Source: Pararhodobacter oceanensis
Lineage (GTDB): Bacteria; Pseudomonadota; Alphaproteobacteria; Rhodobacterales; Rhodobacteraceae
Length of the DNA: 64,000 nucleotides
NCBI RefSeq assembly: GCF_003076755.1
Contig: NZ_QDKM01000008.1
Span: 1-64,000 of the forward strand
Direction of reading: 5' to 3'
Positions 1 to 7,231 of the stretch are shown here, piece after piece. The notes under the pieces are model-generated. The model worked only from the letters and a program-made list of their open reading frames with translations, was not told where the DNA came from and did no database searches. Position 1 is the stretch's first letter. Every line of letters starts with the position of its first letter. The translations under genes were made by a program, and so were the position numbers.

Positions 1-430
1 ACGGGAAGCCCGCTTGTATTGTCAGCGACAACCGTTGCCCGGCAGGCGATTTGCAAAGCAGATCTGCCGAGAGGGGGGGACCGAGTTCACCAGTCGGGCC
101 ATTCTGCGATGGGCCGACCAGAACGCCGTTCCATGGCATTACATCGATCCTGGCAAGCCGCAGCAGAACGCCTTCATCGAGTCGTTCAATGGTAGCCTGC
201 GCGATGAGCTGCTGAACGAGGAGATCTTCGACACTCTGGACGATGCGCGACGGAAGCTGGCCCTCTGGCGCTACGACTACAACACCATCAGGCCACACTC
301 ATCGCTCGGAAACCAAACGCCAAAGCAAGCGCGGCAGGCGCTTGAGCAATTTGAGGGCTCCGCGCCCACCGCGCTTGCCCAATCCGGAACCCCAAACTAT
401 CAAAACCAAACCTGCAAACTCTCGTTATGA
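1..430 (+). pseudogene. IS3-family transposase (OrfB), interrupted 3' fragment
   Basis: This is the integrase-core half of an IS3 OrfB transposase, a DDE enzyme that cuts and joins the IS ends. Two frames carry it. Bases 3-32 read [10 protein letters not shown], and the family sequence resumes in another frame at 77 with [10 protein letters not shown], then [15 protein letters not shown], the catalytic-Glu region, and RPHSSLG near the C-terminus. In relatives SDN and GTEF are contiguous around the second catalytic Asp. Here 44 extra bases (33-76) separate them, and 44 is not a multiple of three, so the frame is destroyed. The upstream part is outside the window. An ATG at 14 opens the second frame, but it would give a protein lacking the first catalytic Asp. 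I infer a dead copy. Confidence 0.85.
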
Positions 431-431
431 G

Positions 432-456
432 TGAGGGACCCATGGGGGGCAGGTCA
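432..456. repeat. Right terminal inverted repeat of the IS3 element
   Basis: The 25 bases begin 1 base after the transposase stop and read TGACCTGCCCCCCATGG on the minus strand from the outside in. Host sequence should start at 457. IS3 elements usually duplicate 3-4 bases, so GAA(A) at 457 is the candidate duplication. The matching left repeat is not in the window. Confidence 0.65.
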
Positions 457-462
457 GAAAAT

Positions 463-792
463 ATGACGCATCTTTCACCGCAAGACGCATTCGCAAGCCT
501 TCGTGTTCCGGCTCGGTCAGGGTGGGAATTTGTCGATCGAGGTCTGATGACGCCGACTGCGGTGAATTCCAGGTGTGGCAAGCATGTGTTTCACCGGTTC
601 CGTCGTGAAGATGTCGACGCGTTTCTGGCGGAGTTTACCAATGAGACCTTGATCGCGGATGCGTTGGGTATCGGCAAACGAGAGTTGAAATCACAGATGA
701 AAGCTGCCGGTGCAAAGCCTTATTTACTCGCAGGGGAGGTTGGCGTTCGGATCTTTCGCCGCAGCGAGCTTCCGTCGAAATTCCAAGTGTAG
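463..792 (+). CDS. Helix-turn-helix protein, probably 5'-truncated by the IS
   Basis: A small basic protein of about 110 residues with two consecutive segments that look like winged-helix or MerR/excisionase-type units. Residues 5-45 of the 463 form end in VFHRFRREDVDAFL, a typical wing plus following helix. The second half (ADALGIGKRELKSQMKAAG) is a plausible helix-turn-helix, followed by a short strand region. The arrangement resembles the C-terminal tail of TniQ-like or other recombination-associated proteins of Rhodobacteraceae, but I cannot assign a function. The frame is open back to an ATG at 427, which lies at the IS edge. Host sequence starts near 457 and no good ribosome site precedes 463, so I infer that the original 5' end was cut off by the insertion. 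A strong terminator follows at 821. Confidence 0.5.
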   Translation: MTHLSPQDAFASLRVPARSGWEFVDRGLMTPTAVNSRCGKHVFHRFRREDVDAFLAEFTNETLIADALGIGKRELKSQMKAAGAKPYLLAGEVGVRIFRRSELPSKFQV

Positions 793-820
793 AACAGTAC
801 TATTCTATCGTCGTCTTTAT

Positions 821-846
821 GGCCGCCCTTCGGGCGGCCTTTTTTT
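821..846 (+). terminator. Rho-independent terminator after the HTH gene
   Basis: Perfect 8-bp GC stem GGCCGCCC/GGGCGGCC with a 3-base loop, followed by seven T. It lies 29 bases past the stop of the helix-turn-helix gene. Confidence 0.92.
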
Positions 847-1084
847 ATTGCGCCGAGAAATCATGTGAGGGCTCCAATGGCCATCGTTAAGGTGTGAAAT
901 AGCCGTTTTGGCCGCCGAATGCGAAATGCGCCTAAATGAAAACAATGACTTACAGGTTTCCGATAGCCGTTCTTAGGTTGTCTTCACACCTCTACTTTCG
1001 CTGGTCTGTTTGGCACGGGGGCACCCCAGGCCGCGCCCGACCCTGAGAGGGCGCGGCCCTTTGCGCTGTAACCCCGCAGCCCCG
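847..1084. other. Intergenic stretch, no gene recognised
   Basis: About 240 bases between the terminator and the 3' end of the TRAP permease gene. No convincing ORF with a ribosome site is visible. It holds an 8-bp inverted repeat GGTGTGAA (891-898)/TTCACACC (983-990) and, at 1029-1058, a GC hairpin that may end the TRAP transcript. Base composition is lower in GC than the flanking genes, in keeping with an IS-disturbed border. Confidence 0.5.
1029..1058 (-). terminator. GC hairpin beyond the TRAP operon, possible terminator
   Basis: A 10-bp perfect stem GGCCGCGCCC/GGGCGCGGCC with a 10-base loop lies about 27 bases beyond the stop of the DctM gene on the minus strand. There is no clear T-run on that strand, so it may act with Rho or protect the RNA 3' end rather than be a classic intrinsic terminator. 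Confidence 0.5.
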
Positions 1085-2395
1085 CTAGATCAGGAACAGC
1101 GTGATCACTGGGAAGGCGACCAGAATCGCCACCCGCACGATGTCCGAGAGGACGAAAAAGATCACCGCTTTATAGGTCTCGATCATCGGCGTTTCGCGGT
1201 CCATCGCGTTGATGATGAACAGATTCATCCCTACCGGCGGGGTGATCAATCCGGTCTCGACCACGATCAGCACCAAGATCCCGAACCAGATCGCCACATG
1301 TTCGGCTGACATGCCGAAATCGAGCGCCATCATCATCGGGAAAAAGATCGGCACGGTGAGCAAGATCATCGACAGGCTGTCCATCACGCAGCCGAGCAGC
1401 ATGTAGATCACCAAGATCAGCACCAGCACCGCAATCGGCGACCAGCCCAGATTGGCGACCCAATCCGACAAGGTTTGCGGCACTTGGGTCAGCGCCAGAA
1501 AACTGTTGTAGAAGGCCGCGCCAAAGACGATGAAAAAGATCATCGCGGTGGCGCGGCCGGTCGAGGTAAAGGACTCTAGCATCGAGCGGAAATTCAGCCC
1601 GCCGTTGAACAGCGCGATCAAGCCGGTGCCCAGCGCGCCGACCGCCGAGCCTTCGGTCGGGGTGAAGATGCCGCCGTAGATGCCGCCGACCACGGCCAGA
1701 AACACCAGCATGACCGGCCAGATATTGACCACCAACCGCAGCCGCTCGCTCCACGGCACGCGGTCACCGACACCGGCGCGCTCGGGGTAGAGATGCACAT
1801 AGATAGACAGCGCGATCATATAGCCAATCGCCGCCAAAACGCCGGGCGCCACTGCCGCCAGAAAGAGTTTGGCGATGTTTTGCTCGGCCAGAATCGCATA
1901 GATCACCAAGACCACCGAAGGCGGGATCAGGATGCCCAAGGTGCCACCCGCCGCCAGCGCCGCGGTCGAGATGCCGCCGTGGTAGCCGAAACGCTTCATC
2001 TCCGGCAGCGCCACACGGCCCATGGTCGCGGCGGTTGCCAGTGACGAGCCGCAGATCGCGCCGAAACCTGCGCAGGAGGCAATCGCCGCAATGCCAACCC
2101 CGCCTTTGCGATGCCCGACGAAGGACTCAGCGGCTTTGAACAACGCCTTACTCATCCCGCCGAGGGTGGCGAAATAGCCCATCAGCAGGAACATCGGCAC
2201 CACCGCGAGGGATTCGCTGGCAAAAGTCGAATAGGCCGCGCTTTTTAGCCGCGCCATCGGCATGCGGGTGTCGCCGGTGACGATCCAGTAGCCGACGTAG
2301 CCGATGATAAACATCGCCAGACCGATCGGGACACGCAGGAAAATAAGCAGCAAGAGCGCCGGAAAGGACGCGATTCCGATTTCCAGATTGCTCAA
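1085..2395 (-). CDS. TRAP transporter large permease (DctM type)
   Basis: The 12-helix membrane subunit of a tripartite ATP-independent periplasmic transporter, which moves an organic acid with sodium ions after delivery by a DctP-type binding protein. The 436-residue sequence is almost wholly hydrophobic helices. It begins with the usual short N-terminal helix rich in L/F followed by RVPIGLAMFIIG, and contains the family's GILIPPSVVLVIYA segment and a MNLFIINAM-like C-terminal part. I place the start at a TTG overlapping the DctQ stop (TTGA). AAGGAG lies 7 bases upstream, and frame extensions upstream only read through DctQ. It is the last gene of the series binding protein-DctQ-DctM. Its position next to gentisate-pathway genes suggests an aromatic or hydroxy-acid substrate, which is inference. 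Confidence 0.93.
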   Translation of the reverse strand: MSNLEIGIASFPALLLLIFLRVPIGLAMFIIGYVGYWIVTGDTRMPMARLKSAAYSTFASESLAVVPMFLLMGYFATLGGMSKALFKAAESFVGHRKGGVGIAAIASCAGFGAICGSSLATAATMGRVALPEMKRFGYHGGISTAALAAGGTLGILIPPSVVLVIYAILAEQNIAKLFLAAVAPGVLAAIGYMIALSIYVHLYPERAGVGDRVPWSERLRLVVNIWPVMLVFLAVVGGIYGGIFTPTEGSAVGALGTGLIALFNGGLNFRSMLESFTSTGRATAMIFFIVFGAAFYNSFLALTQVPQTLSDWVANLGWSPIAVLVLILVIYMLLGCVMDSLSMILLTVPIFFPMMMALDFGMSAEHVAIWFGILVLIVVETGLITPPVGMNLFIINAMDRETPMIETYKAVIFFVLSDIVRVAILVAFPVITLFLI

Positions 2396-2985
2396 TGCTC
2401 CGCTCCTTCGGTCAAAACCAGCGAGCGGTTGGTCAGCGCCTCGATGCTGCGCACCAGCGCCATATAAACCCCGATCACCGCCGAGATCACCGCCGGAACC
2501 AAGGCAATCGCATAGTTCCACCAGACCGGATATTGCAACAGGAAGGTGGTCGAGCGGCGCCGCATCTGGGTCGACATCCCCTCATATAATTGCACCGCGA
2601 TCAGCACCAAAGCCGCTGCCAGCAGGATCTCGGTGACCATCATCAGATACCTTCGATTGCGGTCGCTCAGCCCCGAGGTAAAGATATCCACCGTCGCATG
2701 GCCGCCGGTGATCTGGCACCAGCCGAGAAAGGCAAAGATGATGAAGGCCATACCGGCGACCAGAAACTCATAATCGCCGAAAATCGGCCCGACGCCGGTG
2801 TTGATCATCCACTCCGCCACTCCGGGCATATTCGCCTGCATGAAATCGGAATGCAGGATCGAGGTGATTGTGCGTCCGACAATCGAGATGCAGAGCATGA
2901 AGACCATCGCCGTCAGGACAATCCCGCCGATGACCGCCATAATCCAGGCTACACCCTGAAAGAGCTTGTGTATCGCTTTGAACAT
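2392..2985 (-). CDS. TRAP transporter small permease (DctQ type)
   Basis: The four-helix small membrane subunit that pairs with DctM. From the ATG at 2985 it is 197 residues. Hydrophobic segments are visible at about 10-35 (VAWIMAVIGGIVLTAMVF), 75-105 (FLVAGMAFIIFAFLGW) and twice more towards the C-terminus, with the usual WCQITGGHATVDIF-type motif after the second helix. A longer reading from 3027 adds 14 charged residues without a better ribosome site, so I prefer 2985 (weak GGACAGG upstream). It is separated from the upstream binding-protein gene by a hairpin and translationally coupled to DctM by overlapping stop and start. Confidence 0.9.
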   Translation of the reverse strand: MFKAIHKLFQGVAWIMAVIGGIVLTAMVFMLCISIVGRTITSILHSDFMQANMPGVAEWMINTGVGPIFGDYEFLVAGMAFIIFAFLGWCQITGGHATVDIFTSGLSDRNRRYLMMVTEILLAAALVLIAVQLYEGMSTQMRRRSTTFLLQYPVWWNYAIALVPAVISAVIGVYMALVRSIEALTNRSLVLTEGAEH

Positions 2986-3030
2986 TGTCGCCTGTCCGGA
3001 TCGTCGGGTCCGGCCTCTTGTTATCATGGG

Positions 3031-3058
3031 TTTCGCGGCAGGTTGCCCCGCCGCGAAA
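3031..3058 (-). terminator. Stem-loop between binding-protein and permease genes
   Basis: A perfect 9-bp stem TTTCGCGGC/GCCGCGAAA with a 10-base loop lies between the DctP and DctQ genes. There is no U-run on the minus strand. Such intra-operon hairpins commonly stabilise the 3' end of the binding-protein message and lower permease expression. That role is inferred here. Confidence 0.55.
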
Positions 3059-3073
3059 TGCGTTTGGCGCGGA

Positions 3074-4114
3074 TTATTGCATCGCCTCGTATTCGGCCAT
3101 CAATTCGCGGGTGCGGTCAACCAGCGCCTGCGCGTCGATCCCCTGCCCTTCGAGATCCGCGATCCAGGCATCATAAATCGGCTCGACCGCCTCATGCCAA
3201 GGGCCAAGATCGGCCTCGGCCACGGTGATGATATTGTTGCCGCGATCCACCGCGATCTGCCGCGCCGGCCCATCGGCATCGGATTGTACACCGCCGGCGA
3301 AGACCGAGAAATCGAGCCCCGAGTTGCGGTCGATGATCGCCCGCAGATCCTCGGGCATATCGTCATAGACGTCTTGGTTCATCGCCAGCGTGAAGGTCAG
3401 CGTATAGAGCGCCGGCCCCTCGAATTCGGTGTGGTTCTCGACCAGCTCCGAAACCCGCAGCGCGGTGGTCACCTCCCAAGGAATGGTGGTGCCGTCGATC
3501 ACCCCGCGCGTCAGGGTTTCGGGGATCATCGTCACCGGCATGCCGACAGGCTCGGCGCCGAGACGGGTCAGGAGTTCATTCACCGTGCGCGAACCACCGC
3601 GGATTTTCATCCCCTGCAGGTCGGCGGGGGTGCTGACCGGTGAGCTGGAGTGGATCATCCCCGGCCCGTGCACCCATGCGCCCAAGAGATGCACATCGGC
3701 GAAATCGGTCTCGGCCATCTCTTCTTCGTAGAGGGTCCAATAGGCATAGGAGGCGGCGCGGGCGTCACTGACAAAGAACGGCAGTTCAAACACCTCGGTG
3801 CGCGGGAAACGCCCGGGCGTAAAGCCGTTCACTGTCCAGACGATATCGGCGATGCCGTCGAGCACCTGATCCATCAGTTCCGGCGGGGTGCCGCCCAACT
3901 GCATGGCGGGATAGCGCTCGATGTCGATGCGCCCCTCGGATTCGGCTTCGATCCGGTCGGCCCAGACATCGAGAACCTGCGCCGGAACATTGGCCTGCGC
4001 GGGCAGGAACTGATGCAAACGCAGGGTCACATCCTGCGCGGTTGCAGTTGTTGCCAGGGCGGTGCCGAACATGGCGGCCAAGGCAATCGTCATCGGAATG
4101 GGTCTGCGCAGCAT
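3074..4114 (-). CDS. TRAP substrate-binding protein, DctP family (copy 1)
   Basis: The periplasmic receptor of the adjacent TRAP permease. From the ATG at 4114 (AAAGGA just upstream) it is 346 residues with a signal peptide ending near ATATAQ. It continues with VTLRLHQFLPAQANVP and the DctP signatures TPADLQGMKIRGG and the Arg-containing substrate region around residues 165-185 (the family's carboxylate-binding Arg lies in KIRGGSR). It is about 70% identical by eye to the next gene upstream (4224-5261), so the pair arose by tandem duplication. A terminator (4151-4180) lies between them, implying that this copy may have its own promoter or depend on read-through. Reading from 4162 adds residues before the signal peptide and is unlikely. 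Confidence 0.93.
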   Translation of the reverse strand: MLRRPIPMTIALAAMFGTALATTATAQDVTLRLHQFLPAQANVPAQVLDVWADRIEAESEGRIDIERYPAMQLGGTPPELMDQVLDGIADIVWTVNGFTPGRFPRTEVFELPFFVSDARAASYAYWTLYEEEMAETDFADVHLLGAWVHGPGMIHSSSPVSTPADLQGMKIRGGSRTVNELLTRLGAEPVGMPVTMIPETLTRGVIDGTTIPWEVTTALRVSELVENHTEFEGPALYTLTFTLAMNQDVYDDMPEDLRAIIDRNSGLDFSVFAGGVQSDADGPARQIAVDRGNNIITVAEADLGPWHEAVEPIYDAWIADLEGQGIDAQALVDRTRELMAEYEAMQ

Positions 4115-4150
4115 AAAGGGGTCCTTTGGATTTGACAGGAAATCGGAGAC

Positions 4151-4180
4151 AAAAAAGGGCACGGTATGCCTACCGCGCCC
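4151..4180 (-). terminator. Rho-independent terminator between the two DctP genes
   Basis: On the minus strand a 10-bp stem (GGGCGCGGTA/TACCGTGCCC, one G-U pair) with a 4-base loop is followed by six T. It lies 44 bases past the stop of copy 2 and upstream of copy 1, so it should end or attenuate the copy-2 transcript. The plus strand is also followed by an AATTTTTATT tract, so it could act in both directions. Confidence 0.88.
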
Positions 4181-4223
4181 AATTTTTATTTACTGGTTAC
4201 ATTGGATCATTGTCCGTTTGGTA

Positions 4224-5261
4224 TCAGTGCGTTGACTCGTAGTCCGCCATAAGATCGCGGGCTTGATCAATCAGCGCCTGACCGTCGAGGCCGCGGCTGT
4301 CCATATCGGCGACCCAGCTTGCATAGATCGGCTGCACCACCTCGGCCCATTGCTCGGCGTCTTCATTGCTGACGGTGACGATGGTATTGCCACGCTCGAC
4401 CGCTGCTGCGCGGGCCGGGGCATCGGCGTCTGCCTGCGTGCCGCCTGCAAAGATCGAGAACTCGAGACCCGAGTTGTTGTCGATCACTTCCTGCAGATCG
4501 GCGGGCAGCCCGTCATAGACATCCTGATTCATCGCAAACGAGAAAGTCAGCGTGTAAAGGCCGGTGCCTTCCATTTCGGTGTGGTTCTCGACCAGCTCCT
4601 GCACCCGCAGCGAACCGGTCACTTCCCATGGAATGGTGGTGCCGTCGATCACACCACGCGACAGCGCCTCGGGAATGCCGGTCACCGGCAGGCCGACAGG
4701 CTCGGCGCCGACCAGCGTCAGCAGGTCGTTAACCATCCGCGAGCCGCCACGGATTTTCATCCCCTGCAGATCGGCGGGCACGCTGACCGGCGTGCTGGTG
4801 TGGAACATGCCCGGCCCATGGACCCATGCCCCGAGCATATGCACACCGGCAAAATCCTCGCGCATATGCTCGTCATACATCTGCCAGAGCGCGGACGAAG
4901 CGGCGCGGGCATCGGCGACAAAGAACGGCAGTTCAAAGACTTCGGTCTGCGGATAGCGGCCCGGCGTATAGCCGTTCACCGTCCAGATGATATCGGCAAT
5001 CCCGTCGAGCATCTGGTCCATCAATTCCGGCGGGGTGCCGCCCAGCGCCATCGCGTGATAGCGCTCGATCTCGATCCTGCCACCCGAATCGCGCTCGACA
5101 TTATCGGCCCAGACATCCAGCACCAGCCGCGGCACATTGGCCTGCGCGGGCAGGAACTGGTGCAGCCGCAGCGTCACCTCTTGCGCCGAGGCCGCCCCCG
5201 CGGTCAGCGCCACGGCGGCAGTCGCGCCCATAAATACGGTTTTCAAGGTGTTTCCAGTCAT
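4224..5261 (-). CDS. TRAP substrate-binding protein, DctP family (copy 2)
   Basis: A second periplasmic TRAP receptor, 345 residues from the ATG at 5261, which has an excellent GGGAGGAG ribosome site. The signal peptide ends near AASAQ, and the mature protein starts EVTLRLHQFLPAQANVP, exactly parallel to copy 1. The ligand-site segment MKIRGGSRMVND and IDGTTIPWEVT are conserved between the copies. Differences concentrate in the middle and the C-terminal helices, which could shift ligand choice. It sits 112 bases after the FAD hydroxylase gene with its own candidate promoter, and no second DctQM pair exists, so both receptors may share one permease. The longer frame to 5303 has no support. Confidence 0.93.
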   Translation of the reverse strand: MTGNTLKTVFMGATAAVALTAGAASAQEVTLRLHQFLPAQANVPRLVLDVWADNVERDSGGRIEIERYHAMALGGTPPELMDQMLDGIADIIWTVNGYTPGRYPQTEVFELPFFVADARAASSALWQMYDEHMREDFAGVHMLGAWVHGPGMFHTSTPVSVPADLQGMKIRGGSRMVNDLLTLVGAEPVGLPVTGIPEALSRGVIDGTTIPWEVTGSLRVQELVENHTEMEGTGLYTLTFSFAMNQDVYDGLPADLQEVIDNNSGLEFSIFAGGTQADADAPARAAAVERGNTIVTVSNEDAEQWAEVVQPIYASWVADMDSRGLDGQALIDQARDLMADYESTH

Positions 5262-5320
5262 GCTGTCTCCTCCCAAAGACTCATTGCAAGCACTATTGTG
5301 CAAACTCTTGCATAGGCCGC

Positions 5321-5357
5321 ACTATACTGCCAACATTTTATTCACGACCGATCGGTC
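5321..5357 (-). promoter_or_regulatory. Candidate promoter and 12-base palindromic operator
   Basis: A perfect palindrome GACCGATCGGTC (5346-5357) lies about 85-96 bases upstream of the copy-2 binding-protein ATG. Downstream on the minus strand, TATAGT (5326-5321) is a good -10. Seventeen bases further up, the -35 position falls on the edge of the palindrome. Palindromes of this kind are typical dimer sites for TetR-, MarR- or LacI-like regulators, and the location fits control of TRAP transcription. The cognate factor is not identified. Confidence 0.5.
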
Positions 5358-5372
5358 AATCTTTACCGGCGA

Positions 5373-6584
5373 TCAATGCAATTGCAAGGTTTCTGTTGAG
5401 ACAGCCCCGGCGATTCCTGTTGATCCATACAGCCATGCCACTTGGTCATACCATTGTTCGGCGCTGCGAGAAGACATGACTTTGTTGCGCAAGGCCGCAT
5501 GTGCGCCTGCGGGGTGATAAATATGTTCGCCGATGGCGCGCGACTGCAACTGGATGCGCGCCGCCCGCAGCACCCGTAAATCGTTGTAAGCAACCAGCGC
5601 CGCCGCCTTATCCGCCGCCCCGTCAAGGCAATGCGCCAGCGCCACCGCATCCTCCAGCGCCATACAGGCACCCTGCGCGAAATACTGAAGCTGCGGATGC
5701 GCCGCATCACCCAGCAAAGCCACCCGTCCATCCACCCAATCCATCACCGGATCACGGTCGCAAAGCACCCAGAGCTTCCAATCCTGCCCGCGCTCGATGA
5801 TCTGCCGCGCCCTTGGATGCACATGCTCGAACCCCTGCGCGACCTCGGCATGCGAGACCGGCAGTCCGGCCACCGGCGCGGCGGCATCATTGTGATAGGT
5901 CACCACCAGATTGAAACTCTGCCCGCCCGAGAGCGGATAATGGACAATATGGCATTTCGGACCGGCCCAGAGCGTCGCATCATTCCAGCGCAGATCCTCG
6001 GGCATATCCTCACGCGCGATCACGCTGCGATAAGTGGTGTGGCCGGAAACCCGCGGCGCACCGTCGCCAAGCATCTGCGCGCGCACCTTTGACCACAGCC
6101 CGTCCGCACCGATCAACAGGCTGCCCGCCACCCGCTCACCGTCTTGCAGCACCGCCTCGACGCCATTGCCACCCTGCGCATAGCCTGCCACTGCGGCATT
6201 GGTGCGCAGCTCAACCAAAGGATGCGCGATACAGGCCTTCAGAAGCACCCCGTGCAGCTCGCCGCGGTGCACCACCGCATAGGGATTGTTGAACCGCGCG
6301 CGAAAGGCCTCATCCAGCGGGATGCGGGTGACCTCTGCACCCGAGAGCGCATCCATCAGCCGCAGGTTGTCGATATAGACCGCCATCGCCCGCGCCTGAT
6401 CGCCGACGCCCAGATAGTCAAAGGCATGGAAGGCATTCGGGCCCAACTGGATGCCCGCGCCGATCTCGCCAAGCGTTGATGCCTTTTCCAGCACCAGAGA
6501 GGCGATGCCCTTTTGCGCCAACCCGATCGCTGTCGCCAGCCCTCCGATCCCGCCACCGGCAATGACCACGCGGTTTATGCTCAT
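5373..6584 (-). CDS. FAD-dependent hydroxylase, 3-hydroxybenzoate 6-hydroxylase type
   Basis: A 403-residue class A flavoprotein monooxygenase (PHBH fold). Visible motifs are the dinucleotide-binding GGGIGGLATAIGL at residues 10-22, the DG segment LIGADGLWSKVR near 156-167, and the second FAD motif GRVALLGDAAHPQLQYFAQG near 286-305. Family members hydroxylate 3-hydroxybenzoate or salicylate with NAD(P)H and oxygen to gentisate. The three genes upstream encode gentisate breakdown, which makes 3-hydroxybenzoate 6-hydroxylase (NagX/MhbM/XlnD-like) the best call, though salicylate 5-hydroxylation cannot be excluded. It starts 3 bases after the isomerase stop and is the last catabolic gene of the operon. 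Confidence 0.88.
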   Translation of the reverse strand: MSINRVVIAGGGIGGLATAIGLAQKGIASLVLEKASTLGEIGAGIQLGPNAFHAFDYLGVGDQARAMAVYIDNLRLMDALSGAEVTRIPLDEAFRARFNNPYAVVHRGELHGVLLKACIAHPLVELRTNAAVAGYAQGGNGVEAVLQDGERVAGSLLIGADGLWSKVRAQMLGDGAPRVSGHTTYRSVIAREDMPEDLRWNDATLWAGPKCHIVHYPLSGGQSFNLVVTYHNDAAAPVAGLPVSHAEVAQGFEHVHPRARQIIERGQDWKLWVLCDRDPVMDWVDGRVALLGDAAHPQLQYFAQGACMALEDAVALAHCLDGAADKAAALVAYNDLRVLRAARIQLQSRAIGEHIYHPAGAHAALRNKVMSSRSAEQWYDQVAWLYGSTGIAGAVSTETLQLH

Positions 6585-6587
6585 CCG

Positions 6588-7229
6588 CTATTCCGCATCG
6601 GGTTGCTGGGCGGGATGGGCCTGCGCGAAGGCGGGTAGCGCCTCGCAGGCGGCGACAATGGCGTTGAGCCGCGGCATCGCCGACATATCCACTTTGAAAC
6701 GCTGCGCCGAATAGACCTGCGGCATCAGATAGACCTCGGCCATGCCGGGTGCATCGCCAAAGGCAAAAGCGCTGGCCGGACGGTTGGCCAGAAGCGCTTC
6801 ACAGGCCGCCAATCCATCGCCGATCCAACGTTGGCACCATGCCTCCTTGCCGCTTTGCTCCTGCGCGAATTCGCCGCCAAGATATTGCAACACGCGCAGG
6901 TTTTGCAGCGGGTGGATCTCGCAGGCGATCACCGCGCAAAAGGCCCGCACCGCCGCGCGTTCCATCGGATCGCGGGGGAGCAACGCCGGTTCAGGATGCG
7001 CCTCTTCCAACCACTCAAGGATCGCAGGCGATTGGGTCAGCGCCTGCCCGCCGACCTCAAGTGTCGGCACCAGACCTTGCGGGTTTAATGCGCGGTAAGC
7101 CTCACTGCGTTGCTCGCCGCCACCGCGCACCAGATGGACCGGCACAAACTCATACTCCAGACCCTTGAGGTTAAAGGCAATCCGGCAGCGATAGGACGAA
7201 GACGAGCGGAAATAGCCGTGAAACCGCAT
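6588..7229 (-). CDS. nagL: Maleylpyruvate isomerase, zeta-class GST family
   Basis: A 213-residue glutathione-transferase-fold protein. It should convert maleylpyruvate to fumarylpyruvate using glutathione, the third step of the gentisate route. The N-terminal thioredoxin-like domain carries the zeta-class motif SSSSYRCRI (residues 9-17), where the Ser-Ser-Cys-like region binds glutathione, then NPQGLVPTLEVGG and TQSPAILEWLEE. The helical C-terminal domain has IHPLQNLRVL, typical of maleylacetoacetate/maleylpyruvate isomerases. The related maleylacetoacetate isomerase would be an alternative by sequence alone, but the flanking gentisate dioxygenase and fumarylpyruvate hydrolase decide the assignment. 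It is 2 bases from the hydrolase gene and so co-transcribed. Confidence 0.88.
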   Translation of the reverse strand: MRFHGYFRSSSSYRCRIAFNLKGLEYEFVPVHLVRGGGEQRSEAYRALNPQGLVPTLEVGGQALTQSPAILEWLEEAHPEPALLPRDPMERAAVRAFCAVIACEIHPLQNLRVLQYLGGEFAQEQSGKEAWCQRWIGDGLAACEALLANRPASAFAFGDAPGMAEVYLMPQVYSAQRFKVDMSAMPRLNAIVAACEALPAFAQAHPAQQPDAE

Positions 7230-7231
7230 AT

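Larger units (their letters stand above)
1..456 (+). mobile_element. IS3-family insertion sequence, right-end portion
   Basis: The window opens inside an insertion sequence. It holds the 3' part of an IS3-type DDE transposase and, just after its stop, an end sequence (432-456) that reads TGACCTGCCCC inward from the outer edge, a terminal form I recall from IS3-family elements. The left end lies outside the window, so length and target-site duplication cannot be determined. The transposase is broken, so the element probably cannot move unaided. Confidence 0.8.

Noticed and set aside
1-850. Defence or recombination island at the window start
   Set aside because: Only a broken transposase and one truncated HTH gene are visible; nothing nuclease-, toxin- or helicase-like accompanies them.
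4263-5315. 350-codon plus-strand ORF opposite the TRAP receptor copy 2
   Set aside because: Antisense to a receptor with signal peptide, ribosome site and family motifs.
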